DNA of 36,712 nucleotides from Marinimicrobium sp. (GCA_027322215.1 DAHVRW010000006.1:1-36712); one strand, 5' to 3'. Shown: positions 1 through 8,301, counted from the first letter of the stretch. Translations and numbers: made by a program. Notes: generated by a model from the letters alone, not told the origin.

Positions 1-103
1 AGCCTGTCATACGGGACGCGAATCCTGTTTTTACCGGGTCGCCCAGGACGGCCAGTGGCAGGCCACGGACCCGGTGTTAAAAGACCCTCAAGAGATCTAC
101 TGA
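1..103 (+). CDS. hisI: Phosphoribosyl-AMP cyclohydrolase, C-terminal fragment
   Basis: Only the last 33 codons are in the window, read in frame 2 and ending in TGA at 101-103. The fragment shows [13 protein letters not shown], the conserved C-terminal CHTGR-x-SCF motif of HisI, whose cysteine belongs to the zinc site. The enzyme opens the purine ring of phosphoribosyl-AMP in the third step of histidine synthesis, in the cytoplasm. The next gene, hisE, starts 12 bases later and does the step just before it, so the two are surely co-transcribed. HisI and HisE are separate proteins here, as in Pseudomonas, and not a HisIE fusion as in E. coli. The 5' part lies outside the window. Confidence 0.93.
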   Translation, partial: ACHTGRESCFYRVAQDGQWQATDPVLKDPQEIY

Positions 104-115
104 AGCGGCGCCACC

Positions 116-445
116 ATGGATATATTGACCGAATTGACGCGCGTGCTAGAAGCGCGCAAAAATCACCCGGATGCCGACAGCTCTTACGTGGCCAGCCTGC
201 ATCAGAAGGGCTTGAACAAGATTCTAGAAAAAGTGGGCGAGGAGGCAACCGAAACGATCCTTGCCGCCAAGGACGCTCAAACCAGCGGCGACCACCGGCA
301 ACTGATTGCCGAAACCGCCGACCTTTGGTTTCACAGCCTGGTAATGCTTTCTCATTTAGGGGAAAACGCCGAGGCCGTACTGGATGAATTGGCTCGACGC
401 TTCGGGATCTCCGGGCACGAGGAAAAAGCGGCGCGCAAACCCTAA
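116..445 (+). CDS. hisE: Phosphoribosyl-ATP pyrophosphatase
   Basis: This 109-residue protein hydrolyses phosphoribosyl-ATP to phosphoribosyl-AMP and pyrophosphate, the second step of histidine synthesis. It is an all-alpha MazG-type NTP pyrophosphatase. The typical core is visible: [20 protein letters not shown] followed by [11 protein letters not shown], where the acidic EE..E and E..D residues bind magnesium, and then [13 protein letters not shown]. The length is usual for stand-alone HisE. The ATG at 116 has no strong ribosome binding site, but it follows hisI by 12 bases, so translation is probably coupled. tatA starts 45 bases downstream on the same strand, the hisI-hisE-tatABC order known from Pseudomonas. 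Confidence 0.95.
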   Translation: MDILTELTRVLEARKNHPDADSSYVASLHQKGLNKILEKVGEEATETILAAKDAQTSGDHRQLIAETADLWFHSLVMLSHLGENAEAVLDELARRFGISGHEEKAARKP

Positions 446-490
446 TGGTTGCGCCCGTTGCCTTTTAATTTTTACAGTTGAGGAACCGTC

Positions 491-733
491 ATGGGTATCA
501 GTGGCATTAGCATTTGGCAACTTCTTATTATTCTGGCCATCGTGGTCATGCTGTTCGGCACCAAGCGTCTGCGCAATATCGGCACCGATCTGGGCTCCGC
601 CATCAAGGGCTTTAAAAAATCCGTCGCCGATGACGAACCCGAGCAGCCAGAAGAGACTAAAAGCATCGACGAGTCCAATGACGCCACCGTAAAGGCGGAA
701 GCGGCCGAGAAAGAAAAAGACGCTCAGCATTAA
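491..733 (+). CDS. tatA: Sec-independent translocase subunit TatA
   Basis: This 80-residue protein is the pore-forming subunit of the twin-arginine translocase, which exports folded proteins across the inner membrane. The N-terminus [20 protein letters not shown] is a single membrane helix, followed by the FG hinge in [11 protein letters not shown], an amphipathic helix ([14 protein letters not shown]) and a charged, disordered acidic tail. These are TatA/E hallmarks. The ATG is preceded by GAGGAACC at good spacing. The gene sits between hisE and tatB. A 148-base gap separates it from tatB, longer than usual for tatAB, so tatB could have extra transcription or mRNA processing there. A TATACT hexamer at 812-817 lacks a matching -35. 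Confidence 0.95.
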   Translation: MGISGISIWQLLIILAIVVMLFGTKRLRNIGTDLGSAIKGFKKSVADDEPEQPEETKSIDESNDATVKAEAAEKEKDAQH

Positions 734-881
734 GCGTTAAAAGTGATGACCGGCATGGGCCAAACTCCGTTATAGGATTCTGGCGCATGCGTCGCTCGCC
801 GTGAGGCGGGTTATACTCAGCGGATTATTTCATTAACGATCTACGCACCCCAGTTGCGGCCATGACAGCGAAGGTATCTGC

Positions 882-1355
882 GTGTTCGACATAGGCTTTT
901 TTGAAATTCTTGTGATCGCCATCGTCGCGTTGGTGGTTATCGGGCCCGAACGCATGCCCGAAACCGTCCGTGCCGTGGGCCTATGGATAGGCCGCTTGAA
1001 GCGCAGCTTGCGCGATACCCGCAATGAAATCGAGCGGCAGATTGGCGCGGATGAAATTCGCCGCCAGCTGCACAACGAAGAAGTGATGCGCAGCCTGGAA
1101 AAAACTCGTCAACAGCTCGAAGGTGCCATTGACGAGGGGGTTATCACCCCACCAAAAACCAACCCCAAGCGGCCCTACGAACCAGAAGAAGAGCTGCCCG
1201 ATCACGCCCATGGAGAATCGGTATCGACCGATGCGCCCATGGCGAATGCGGACACCGATAACGCCAAGACCCCGCAAACAGGCACTGAGGCCAGCGATGC
1301 TCCCGCCACAGAGGCGGCACCTTTCCGAGACAAAAGTAGTTCTTCAAAAACATGA
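882..1355 (+). CDS. tatB: Sec-independent translocase subunit TatB
   Basis: This 157-residue protein forms the twin-arginine signal receptor together with Tat[22 protein letters not shown] is the membrane helix, followed by the [10 protein letters not shown] hinge and amphipathic helix that separate TatB from TatA. A long charged helical stretch and a low-complexity Pro/Thr/Asp/Ala-rich tail follow. Translation starts at a GTG; GAAGG lies about 7 bases upstream, and the MFDIGFFE start matches the family. The stop region overlaps tatC as ATGA (1352-1355), which implies translational coupling. The tail from about residue 90 is poorly conserved in the family. Confidence 0.94.
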   Translation: MFDIGFFEILVIAIVALVVIGPERMPETVRAVGLWIGRLKRSLRDTRNEIERQIGADEIRRQLHNEEVMRSLEKTRQQLEGAIDEGVITPPKTNPKRPYEPEEELPDHAHGESVSTDAPMANADTDNAKTPQTGTEASDAPATEAAPFRDKSSSSKT

Positions 1356-2119
1356 GCAATTTGCCCACTGACCACGAGCTGCCCCTGGTGCAGCATTTGC
1401 TTGAGCTGCGCAATCGACTGCTGCGGATTATTGGTATCGTTCTGGTCATTTTTATTGCGCTGTTTTACTTCGCGAACGATATCTACAGCTTTACCGCCGC
1501 ACCGCTGGTCAAGTTTCTGCCCGAACACAGCAGCATGATCGCCACGGAAGTCACCTCGCCGTTTCTGGCACCGTTCAAGCTGACGCTGTTTGTTTCCGTG
1601 TTGCTGGCCGCGCCCTTTATTTTGCATCAGGTGTGGGGCTTTATCGCGCCGGGTCTGTACCAACATGAAAAACGTTTGGCCGCGCCGCTGCTGATCTCCA
1701 GCGTGGTGCTATTTTACAGTGGTATGGCGTTTGCGTATTTTGCGGTATTTCCTCTGGTATTCGGTTTCTTCACCAGCATCGGGCCAGAAGATGTGGCCGT
1801 AATGACGGACATCAGCCAGTACCTGAATTTCGTGCTGAAACTGTTTTTCGCGTTCGGTATCGCCTTTGAAATTCCCATCGCCACCGTGCTCCTTATTCAC
1901 GCTGGACTGGTGACTCCCCAAGGCATGGCACAGAAGCGACCTTATATCGTCGTCGGTTGCTTTATCATGGGCATGCTCCTCACCCCCCCGGATGTCATCT
2001 CCCAAACGCTGCTGGCCGTGCCCATGTGGCTGTTATTTGAAACTGGCGTATTTTTTGGCCGCATCACCTACCGGCGAAAAACTGCCAACGAAGTGCAAGA
2101 ACACGAAGAGCATTTGTAA
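1352..2119 (+). CDS. tatC: Sec-independent translocase subunit TatC
   Basis: This 255-residue polytopic membrane protein is the core of the twin-arginine translocase and binds the RR signal peptide. It has the family N-terminus ([17 protein letters not shown]), the [17 protein letters not shown] stretch after the first periplasmic loop, YQHEKR in the second cytoplasmic loop, and about six hydrophobic helices. The ending [20 protein letters not shown] is the conserved last-helix region. The ATG overlaps the tatB stop by four bases. The C-terminal tail is short and charged ([10 protein letters not shown]). It is the last gene of the his/tat run; the next gene, cfa, is 238 bases on and probably has its own promoter. 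Confidence 0.96.
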   Translation: MSNLPTDHELPLVQHLLELRNRLLRIIGIVLVIFIALFYFANDIYSFTAAPLVKFLPEHSSMIATEVTSPFLAPFKLTLFVSVLLAAPFILHQVWGFIAPGLYQHEKRLAAPLLISSVVLFYSGMAFAYFAVFPLVFGFFTSIGPEDVAVMTDISQYLNFVLKLFFAFGIAFEIPIATVLLIHAGLVTPQGMAQKRPYIVVGCFIMGMLLTPPDVISQTLLAVPMWLLFETGVFFGRITYRRKTANEVQEHEEHL

Positions 2120-2232
2120 CCCTTCTTAAGGTTCGCGCGTCACAAGACACCCTCTCGTGTCGCGCCAACCAACCTCTTCACGCGCAGAAAAAACTTCATG
2201 CGCGACGGCGCGACGCCACCTGGCCAACAAAC

Positions 2233-2262
2233 TTGACCTTACTTCGGTAAAGGCTTTCAATA
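2233..2262 (+). promoter_or_regulatory. Possible sigma-70 promoter for cfa
   Basis: TTGACC at 2233-2238 lies 18 bases from TCAATA at 2257-2262, about 95 bases before the cfa start. The -35 match is good and the -10 is only fair. The 238-base gap between tatC and cfa otherwise holds no gene I can support. cfa homologues are often under stationary-phase sigma factor control, which I cannot confirm here. Confidence 0.3.
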
Positions 2263-2357
2263 CGGCAGAACGCCTGCTGTTGGAGGCTGAGCTTGTGTGC
2301 CGGAGGCCATTTGCGTTCCATAGTTTGATAAATCCACTGAGCGGAGATTTATGAAGC

Positions 2358-3554
2358 ATGGGAAATTCAACCGCCGAAGTTAGCAATAAAAACGTCAGCA
2401 ACAAAAAGGTGAACCATAAAACCACTCGGAGCGCGGCACAGCGCTACGTGGTGAAACTTCTCGAGCAGGCCGATATCCGCATCAACGGCGACCGCCCGTG
2501 GGATATTCAAGTTCATAACGAGGCGGTATTTTCCCGCATTCTCTCTTCTGGTACGCACCTGGCGTTCGCCGAGTCCTACATGCAAAACTGGTGGGACACC
2601 CAAAGTTTAGATCAACTCATCACCCGCATACTGAGTGCCCGGCTGGATAAGAAAGTGCCAAAGCTGGGCCGGCTACAATTACTCAAAGCCGTGCTTAACG
2701 CGGCGTTTCTGAACAAGCAGAGCCCCGAAAGAGCATTTGAAGTGGGTGAAGTGCACTACGATATCGGTAATGATCTATACGAAAAAATGCTCGACCCGCG
2801 CATGATATACAGCTGCGCCTATTGGCCCGGCGCGGAAACCTTAGAGCAAGCCCAGGAACAAAAGCTCGACTTGATCTGCCGCAAGCTGGAACTGGCTCCT
2901 GGAATGCAACTGCTGGATATCGGTTGCGGCTGGGGCGGCCTGGCCGAGTTTGCCGCCCGTCGGTATGGCGTGGATGTGGTGGGCATTACGATTTCCAAAG
3001 AACAGCAAAAACTGGCGCGCGAGCGCTGCGCTGGCCTGCCGGTGGACATCCGCCTGGTGGATTACCGGGCACTGGAAGGTCAATTCGACCGCATCGTTTC
3101 CGTGGGCATGTTTGAGCATGTGGGCAGAAAAAACCACCGGGTGTATTTTGAAACTGTGCGCCGATTACTCGCTCGGGACGGGCTGTTTCTTCTGCACACC
3201 ATAGGCGCGGACAAGGCGCGCCACGGGGTTGATCCCTTCATTGAAAAATACATTTTCCCCAACGGGGAAATACCCTCCCGGCATTCCGTTAATCAGTCCA
3301 GTTTAGACCTGCTTCGTCTGGAGGACTGGCACAATTTCGGCCCCGATTACGACCGCACGTTGATGGCCTGGTGGCACAACTTTGACCGGGCCTGGCCCGA
3401 GCTCAAAGAGCGCTACGATCACAACCACTTTTATCGAATGTGGAAGTTTTACCTGCTGTCCTCAGCAGGGTATTTCCGCAGCCGCGGCGGGCAGCTTTGG
3501 CAAATTGTGTTCAGCCATCTGGACAGCAACCGCGAGTATCGCAGCTTGCGCTAA
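2358..3554 (+). CDS. cfa: Cyclopropane-fatty-acyl-phospholipid synthase
   Basis: This 398-residue enzyme transfers a methylene group from S-adenosylmethionine to cis double bonds of membrane phospholipid acyl chains. The N-terminal domain covers roughly residues 1-130 (ADIRINGDRPWDIQVHNEAVF, then GTHLAFAESYMQNWWD). The methyltransferase domain has motif I LLDIGCGWGGLA, followed by VVGITISKEQ. Also present are YSCAYWPGA, which carries the conserved cysteine, the MFEHVGRKNHRVYF segment with its active-site glutamate, LLHTIG, and FIEKYIFPNGEIPS. These match E. coli Cfa (382 residues). The ATG at 2358 follows GGAG at 11 bases. The first 20 residues are Asn/Lys-rich and not conserved, so the start could lie slightly downstream. 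It ends 11 bases before the convergent methyltransferase gene. Confidence 0.95.
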   Translation: MGNSTAEVSNKNVSNKKVNHKTTRSAAQRYVVKLLEQADIRINGDRPWDIQVHNEAVFSRILSSGTHLAFAESYMQNWWDTQSLDQLITRILSARLDKKVPKLGRLQLLKAVLNAAFLNKQSPERAFEVGEVHYDIGNDLYEKMLDPRMIYSCAYWPGAETLEQAQEQKLDLICRKLELAPGMQLLDIGCGWGGLAEFAARRYGVDVVGITISKEQQKLARERCAGLPVDIRLVDYRALEGQFDRIVSVGMFEHVGRKNHRVYFETVRRLLARDGLFLLHTIGADKARHGVDPFIEKYIFPNGEIPSRHSVNQSSLDLLRLEDWHNFGPDYDRTLMAWWHNFDRAWPELKERYDHNHFYRMWKFYLLSSAGYFRSRGGQLWQIVFSHLDSNREYRSLR

Positions 3555-3581
3555 GGCGGCCTGGCTCACACCAGTGCCGCC
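3555..3581. terminator. Hairpin between convergent cfa and methyltransferase genes
   Basis: GGCGGC at 3555-3560 pairs with GCCGCC at 3576-3581, with an inner TGG/CCA. It begins right after the cfa stop and runs over the end of the opposing gene. There is no T-run on either side, so use as a two-way terminator is uncertain. A second stem, CCAGC-CCG-GCTGG followed by TTTT (3593-3609), is the better + strand candidate for ending cfa transcripts. Confidence 0.33.
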
Positions 3582-4363
3582 ACATAAGCCAGCCAGCCCG
3601 GCTGGTTTTGCACGTGCTTGCGCTCGCGAAAACTGCCGTCCGCCACATCCCAATAAATGTGTGTTTTGGCAAAGCCTGCCTCTTCCAGCAGTTCGAGAAT
3701 TTCCACCATGGACCAATGGCGCCACACGTAGGTAAACGCCTTATTCATTTTGCTGCCATCGCGAAAATGAAAATGAATGTAGTTAACGACCTCATGGGTG
3801 CGTGGGTCAAAACTATGCTGGTCCCATACATAGGTAAAGCCGCCCTCGATTCGCCGCTTTTCCTCTTTAATCTCTTGCGCTTCCCAGCCGCCGAACAAAT
3901 CCAGAAAGAAAATGCCATCACTTACCAGCGAACGGCGAACGGTACGAAAGTATCGAAGCATTTCCTTTCGGGTTGAAAATATCCAATAACTGAAATTCAT
4001 GGCGTTGATCAGGTCGTACTTGCGCCGGGTCACCTGGCGCACGTCGCGCTGTTCCAACGTCAAACGGTTGCCCGGCTCATCCAGATGCGCCATGTTGTTA
4101 TCGATACCCCACTGCAACACCTCCGGATCAATGTCCACGCCCGTGGCGGTACGGTCTTTTCGACTCTCCACCCAAGTGGTGCTCACCAAGGCCGTGCCGC
4201 AAAAGTCTTCGCGCATAGACAGCGCCCGGCGTTTGCGCAGTTTTCTGAAAGTGCGATCAAAAAACTCCACTTCGAACTCCGGTGCCTGTACGCTGCGCTG
4301 GTAGAGGTCGTGTCGGTCGGAGTTTTTGGCAGTAAAACGGGCTTTTGGCTTTTTCTTGGCCAC
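3566..4363 (-). CDS. Class I SAM-dependent methyltransferase
   Basis: This protein of 265 residues is a soluble methyltransferase of unknown substrate. It shows a divergent motif I (MREDFCGTALVSTTWV), then TATGVDIDPEVLQWG, where the acidic residue should bind the SAM ribose. YDLINAMNFSYWIF and GIFFLDLFGGWEAQ follow as motifs IV and V. The open frame continues upstream, but the start is set by an AGGAGG six bases before a GTG at 4363; the encoded protein begins VAKKKPKARFTAKNSD (Met in the cell). The family is widespread in Proteobacteria without an assigned role. It is transcribed away from the replication pair and towards cfa, with which it shares only the general fold. Confidence 0.85.
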   Translation of the reverse strand: MAKKKPKARFTAKNSDRHDLYQRSVQAPEFEVEFFDRTFRKLRKRRALSMREDFCGTALVSTTWVESRKDRTATGVDIDPEVLQWGIDNNMAHLDEPGNRLTLEQRDVRQVTRRKYDLINAMNFSYWIFSTRKEMLRYFRTVRRSLVSDGIFFLDLFGGWEAQEIKEEKRRIEGGFTYVWDQHSFDPRTHEVVNYIHFHFRDGSKMNKAFTYVWRHWSMVEILELLEEAGFAKTHIYWDVADGSFRERKHVQNQPGWLAYVAALV

Positions 4364-4536
4364 AAAAATCCTCCTGAGAACTGTCCTGGGAACTGAATGG
4401 TGGGAAGATCCAAATCGATCAGCGTGACGGGGCAATAGTGTCCTTGGGCACCTCAGCCCGCCCGGTCAGCGCAGGCAACCTTACCAGCTCCGGGCGCCAA
4501 TCGCCTAGCCCAGCAATCAGTGGTAAAGTGTGCCGT

Positions 4537-5652
4537 ATGAGCTCATCCCTGATTCCCGAAAAACCTCTGGTGATATCTCCCTCGCTGGCCGCAACCATCG
4601 GCCTGGAGGAGGCGGTCATGCTATCGCTGTTAAACGACGTGGCGCTGGGCCAGCCACAGCCCAACGCGCCTCTGGATCTGGATGAAAGCCAGCTCACCCG
4701 GTTGTTGCCGTTTTGGAACGACTATGACATTCAGCGCATTAGCCGGAATCTGCGTGATCAGGGGATTATTTCCCTTACCTCCGCCCCGTACCAGGAAAGC
4801 CGACGGCTAACCTTGACCTTTAGCGGCGGCGTTCAAACGCCGGCACCGAGCCGCCCGAGTCGCGCGCCCGGCCCCACCAGAGCCGCGCCCGGCAGCGCCA
4901 ACCTCATTGCTCCAAACTGGCAACCGGATACTGAGCTGATGCGCCATATCGCGCAACACGGCATTCCCGACTATTTTGTGCGCCGACACCTGCCGGAATT
5001 CATCGCCTATTGGCGCGAGCGGGGCGAGAGTCATCACGCCTGGGGGGCACGCTTTCTCAAACATTTGCTGCGCCAATGGCGGGCCGAGGAAACCGATCAG
5101 TTTCGCCGCGACCAGGAAGTGGCTATGCACAGCGACTGGCGTCCGAGCCAGGATGCGCTGGAGGTGTTGGTGAAACACGCGAACATTAGCCTCGCGTTTA
5201 TCGAAGACGCTATCGCTGAGTTCGTACTCTATTGGCGAGAGCGCGGCGACGTCACCCGTACCTGGAACAGCAAATTCATCCAGCACGTCAAACGCCAGTG
5301 GCTGCGCTATAATTCCGCATTGGAGCACTCGACTGAACCTAAGCGGCTGCCATCGGACTGGCAACCCAGCCAGGATGTTTACGACGTGTTGCGCCTGGCT
5401 AATATCGATTTGGAGTTCGCCCGACGACAGGTGCCCGAGTTCACGCTTTATTGGCGCGAGAGCAACCAGGTGCACAGCTCCTGGAACACCAAATTCCTCC
5501 AGCATGTCAAGTACCATTGGGCGCGCCAGCACGCGCTGACAACACCGCAACAGGCAGGTCAAAATGCAGGACAGCAAGCAGTTAATCCAGAAAGTCGCAC
5601 AAGAGATCGAAGCCTCTTCGAGGACCTCACCGACCGCAGCTGGGCCCGCTGA
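4537..5652 (+). CDS. Replication-type protein with three tandem DnaT-like domains
   Basis: This 371-residue protein looks like a primosome or helicase-loading factor. Residues about 15-97 form a winged-helix-like domain (GLEEAVMLSLLND, then NDYDIQRISRNLRDQGIISL). A Pro/Ala/Arg-rich linker follows. Three copies of a DnaT-type ssDNA-binding module come next, at about 128-182, 201-256 and 275-329. Each has the pattern W-x-P-(D/S) ... EF-x-x-YWRE ... W-x-x-(R/K)F-x-x-H. E. coli DnaT, which helps load DnaB through DnaC, has a single such domain. The ATG at 4537 is preferred because the frame upstream is unlike protein and the methyltransferase promoter must fit there; 4438 is an alternative. The 3' end overlaps the next gene by 89 bases. 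Domain identity is from pattern recognition and should be checked by profile search. Confidence 0.8.
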   Translation: MSSSLIPEKPLVISPSLAATIGLEEAVMLSLLNDVALGQPQPNAPLDLDESQLTRLLPFWNDYDIQRISRNLRDQGIISLTSAPYQESRRLTLTFSGGVQTPAPSRPSRAPGPTRAAPGSANLIAPNWQPDTELMRHIAQHGIPDYFVRRHLPEFIAYWRERGESHHAWGARFLKHLLRQWRAEETDQFRRDQEVAMHSDWRPSQDALEVLVKHANISLAFIEDAIAEFVLYWRERGDVTRTWNSKFIQHVKRQWLRYNSALEHSTEPKRLPSDWQPSQDVYDVLRLANIDLEFARRQVPEFTLYWRESNQVHSSWNTKFLQHVKYHWARQHALTTPQQAGQNAGQQAVNPESRTRDRSLFEDLTDRSWAR

Positions 5653-6235
5653 ACAAACCCGCGCCCAGCCTACCGATGACCACATTGATGCGCTCAATGA
5701 GGTGTTTACCCTGTTCCGGATTAACTACCACAACCAATACTACAAGGCCTACAGCGACACCCAGGTTTTGAATCAAATTAAGAAACTCTGGCTGGAAAGT
5801 TTAACGCGGTTTGAGCCCGAGACGATTCGCCGAGGAGCCCGACGGGTCATTGAAACCTCAGAGTACCTACCAACCCTGAACCGTATGATACGCGCCTGTC
5901 AGGGTGATCTGGATGCCTACGGACTCCCGGACCCGCACAGCGCCTATGTGGAAGCCTGTCGCGCGCCTAGCCCCAAAGCCGCACAGCGCTGGAGCCATCC
6001 GGCGGTGTATCACGCAGGCGTGGCCAGCGATTGGTTTTTTCTAGCCAGTAGCGCGGAGCGAGTGGCGTTTCCCGTGTTTGAAAAACACTATCAGCGCCTT
6101 TGCGAACAGGTCATGAGTGGGCACACACTGCCCAAACCGCAGGTTCCTGCTCTGCCCGAGAGTACTGAAACTCCTCTGAGTAAAGAGGAAAACCAGCAGC
6201 GCTTAAAGGCCCTGCGCCGTGATCTCGGTTTGTAG
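5564..6235 (+). CDS. Lambda replication protein P-like helicase loader
   Basis: This 223-residue protein resembles lambda phage P, the loader that recruits the host DnaB helicase to an origin. The layout agrees along its length: a disordered N-terminus, HIDALNEVFTLFRINY, a KKLWLESLTRFEPETI helix, EYLPTLNRMIRACQ (lambda P has a similar flPs..F..wC segment), GLPDPHSAYVEAC, a W-HPAVYHAG stretch, YQRLCEQVMSGHTLPKP, and a C-terminal RLKALRRDLGL like the K-x-x-FGL end of P. The ATG at 5564 lies inside the triple-DnaT gene (89-base overlap) after AGGCAGG, so the two are translated together. No phage genes surround it. It is cytoplasmic. Alternatives are a DnaC-independent primosome factor or an unrelated helical protein, but pairing with a DnaT protein supports the call. 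Confidence 0.75.
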   Translation: MQDSKQLIQKVAQEIEASSRTSPTAAGPAEQTRAQPTDDHIDALNEVFTLFRINYHNQYYKAYSDTQVLNQIKKLWLESLTRFEPETIRRGARRVIETSEYLPTLNRMIRACQGDLDAYGLPDPHSAYVEACRAPSPKAAQRWSHPAVYHAGVASDWFFLASSAERVAFPVFEKHYQRLCEQVMSGHTLPKPQVPALPESTETPLSKEENQQRLKALRRDLGL

Positions 6236-6250
6236 CAGCCGGCTTTTTTG
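6236..6250 (+). terminator. Weak candidate terminator after the replication pair
   Basis: The short self-complementary AGCCGGCT is followed at once by TTTTTT (6244-6249), 9 bases after the stop. The stem is too short to be convincing on its own. Confidence 0.25.
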
Positions 6251-6326
6251 TAATCCCAGCCAGTGTTGTTATCGATTATTGATTGGTAGCAACTCCAGCA
6301 AGTCGTATTGATAAAAGGTTATATAC

Positions 6327-7193
6327 ATGTTGCACGTTGTATCCAGGTGTGCGCCAGCAATCATGTTGGCCGTCTTTCCACTGTTTTGCCTGACGCTAGC
6401 GTTGTATCTCAGTCACAACCCGCCGCACACCGATCACCCCATCGAAGTCGTAGAGCTAACGCCACCGGCACTGGTAAAAAAACTGCCAGCTCTAGCCGAC
6501 ATTCAGCATATCCCCGAGCGCAAACAAACCTTTATTGACGTGCTGCTGCCTCTGATTGAGTGGCAGAACCACGAGCTGTTACAGATTCGGGAAGAGCTGG
6601 TCGCCATGTACGCCAGCGCCTTGGCGGACACGGCGCTAACCAGCACACAGACCCACCGATTAACAACATTGCGGAAAAAGTTTGACGTCACCGAGGACCA
6701 TTTCCCCGAGCTGAAGGAAGCGCTGGTGACACTTTTGCGCCGGGCGGACATCCTTCCCCAGGATATGGTGCTGGCACAGGCGGCTGCCGAGTCTGGGTGG
6801 GGCACATCGCGCTTCGCAGTGGAGGCCAACAATCTCTTTGGTCAGTGGTGCTATCGTCCCGGCTGTGGTCTGATCCCCCAGCGGCGCCCCGAAGGGGCTC
6901 GACATGAAGTGCAAAAATTTGCCTCGGTGAACGAGGCGTTGAAATCCTATTACCGGAACATTAACACCCACGCTGCCTATCAGGAGCTGCGCCACCAGCG
7001 CGCGGCGCTTCGGGCTACGGGCGAGGCCATCCGCGGTGAAGCCCTTGTGCCCACACTGCTGCGCTACTCCAGCCGCGGGCAGGCGTATGTGGACGAATTA
7101 TTGGAGCTGATCCGGTTCAATGATCTGGCCAATGTGACCGTCACCCAACCCGGACCGGAAGAGCAGCAACTGGCCGCGGGTGAAGACAGCTGA
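6327..7193 (+). CDS. Bax-family glucosaminidase-domain protein
   Basis: This 288-residue protein is related to E. coli Bax and to the mannosyl-glycoprotein endo-beta-N-acetylglucosaminidase fold that cuts peptidoglycan glycan strands. A hydrophobic segment at residues 11-28 (IMLAVFPLFCLTLALYL) should be a signal anchor, placing the rest in the periplasm. The C-terminal domain has the catalytic-glutamate motif LAQAAAESGWGTSRFAVEAN, followed by NLFGQWCY, FASVNEALKSYYRNINTH and YVDELLELI. A helical region (60-130) precedes it. The ATG at 6327 follows AAGG. It converges with the deacetylase gene; only 28 bases separate the stops. Both neighbours act on cell-envelope or extracellular glycans, though a shared pathway is not shown. 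Confidence 0.85.
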   Translation: MLHVVSRCAPAIMLAVFPLFCLTLALYLSHNPPHTDHPIEVVELTPPALVKKLPALADIQHIPERKQTFIDVLLPLIEWQNHELLQIREELVAMYASALADTALTSTQTHRLTTLRKKFDVTEDHFPELKEALVTLLRRADILPQDMVLAQAAAESGWGTSRFAVEANNLFGQWCYRPGCGLIPQRRPEGARHEVQKFASVNEALKSYYRNINTHAAYQELRHQRAALRATGEAIRGEALVPTLLRYSSRGQAYVDELLELIRFNDLANVTVTQPGPEEQQLAAGEDS

Positions 7194-7230
7194 TAAGCGA
7201 GTCTCCTCACCGGATGGTCATTCAGCTGTC
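7185..7230. terminator. Perfect 9-bp inverted repeat joining two convergent gene ends
   Basis: GACAGCTGA at 7185-7193 is repeated inverted as TCAGCTGTC at 7222-7230. Each arm is the last three codons (Asp-Ser-stop) of one of the two opposing genes, with a 28-base loop. It could act as a two-way terminator or RNA-protecting stem; there is no T-run. Confidence 0.35.
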
Positions 7231-8301
7231 ATGCCGCCAGTTACCGTCCTTATCGGTGACCAGCCACTGCTGAGAGAGCCAGAAAAACCGCCCCCGCTCA
7301 CCGCTCGGGGCGGTACAGTTGTACTGCGTACGCCCGGGCGATAGCGGCTCGTTGGCACGGGTGTAAAGCGTGTTGCCATCCACCCAGGTCTCGATGGCGC
7401 CCTGGCGGGATGCAAAGCAGTTAATGGCCGGCAGTAAGCTCTTGTTCTTCACGGTGATAGCCAGCACAGGTCGCTGTCCCTGGGCCACCACGACATCATC
7501 CAGGGGCTGTTCACAGTCGCGATCGGTACAGCGCGCTATGGCGGTGGCGGGCATGGGCCGCGTGCTGGCCTTTAGGGCAAAATCATCCGGCGCACCAAAC
7601 ACACCCCCAAAAGGAAAGCGTGGCAGCGCCAATAGATCATTGTGCGGAGCCAGCGGGCCCGAGTTTTGAGCAAACGCGATGAATCCTAACTCCCGTAAAA
7701 GCGCCTGCACCCGCTTGTCGAACTCGCCATAAGGGTAAGCCAGCACTTTGTGGCTCTGGCCTGTCTCCTCTTTGATCCGCTGCTCTGCGGTCATAATCTC
7801 TTTGGTTATCCGCTGGCGCCATTGCGCCTCGCTCTCACCGGACGCCCGGCGTGGTAAAAATCCGTGCGCGGTACTGTGATTGGCAATCGTGCCCCCCTGC
7901 TCAGCCATTTCACGCAACTGATCCCAGGTAGCGAAGCCCTTGCGCTGATTGTCGATGGGGTTGGTATTTACAAACACGGTGAAAGGCCAGTTCCGGGCTT
8001 TCATCAGCGGGAAGGCAATGTCATAAACCGAGCTGTAAGCATCGTCAAAGGTAAGCACCACTGTCTTATCGGGCAGCGCCTCGTCTTTTTTGAGTTTGGC
8101 TACGATCTCTGGCAGGGAAGCGACGTGAAAACCTTCCGCCGCCAGATAATCCAAGTGCTGCTCAAAAAGCTCCGGTGTAACACTGGTGGATGGAGGCGTT
8201 GTGTCACTCACGTGATGGTATTGTAGAACCACTGTGGCGTGCAGCTGGGCGCACCACAAAAGCGCCAGCAAACCGGTTACCGCTTTTGCTATTTTTGCCA
8301 T
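7222..8301 (-). CDS. Secreted polysaccharide deacetylase (NodB domain)
   Basis: This 359-residue protein carries a signal peptide (KIAKAVTGLLALLWCAQLHA), so it is exported. A NodB/CE4 deacetylase domain follows: VVLQYHHVS, VVLTFDDAY (motif 1, whose second Asp binds the metal), TIANHSTAH (motif 2, the two zinc-binding histidines) and LAYPYGEFD (motif 3). The roughly 120-residue C-terminal part contains several cysteines (CTDRDCEQP, NCFASRQ, YNCTAP) and may be a small extra beta domain. Such enzymes remove N- or O-acetyl groups from glycans, such as peptidoglycan or exopolysaccharide like PNAG; the substrate is not evident. The ATG at 8301 follows AGGAGCGAG. A 17-base tandem repeat lies just upstream, at 8317-8350. 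Confidence 0.88.
   Translation of the reverse strand: MAKIAKAVTGLLALLWCAQLHATVVLQYHHVSDTTPPSTSVTPELFEQHLDYLAAEGFHVASLPEIVAKLKKDEALPDKTVVLTFDDAYSSVYDIAFPLMKARNWPFTVFVNTNPIDNQRKGFATWDQLREMAEQGGTIANHSTAHGFLPRRASGESEAQWRQRITKEIMTAEQRIKEETGQSHKVLAYPYGEFDKRVQALLRELGFIAFAQNSGPLAPHNDLLALPRFPFGGVFGAPDDFALKASTRPMPATAIARCTDRDCEQPLDDVVVAQGQRPVLAITVKNKSLLPAINCFASRQGAIETWVDGNTLYTRANEPLSPGRTQYNCTAPSGERGRFFWLSQQWLVTDKDGNWRHDS

Noticed and set aside
812-817. TATACT hexamer between tatA and tatB
   Set aside because: No -35 at a suitable distance and no extended -10; the genes are probably one operon.
2157-2354. 65-residue ORF between tatC and cfa
   Set aside because: No ribosome site or family resemblance; the stretch is better read as the cfa promoter region.
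4807-5697. Long minus-strand ORF (296 residues) opposite the triple-DnaT gene
   Set aside because: The + strand frame has three clear repeated domains. The antisense frame has no recognisable motif and owes its length to the GC-rich codon use of the real gene.
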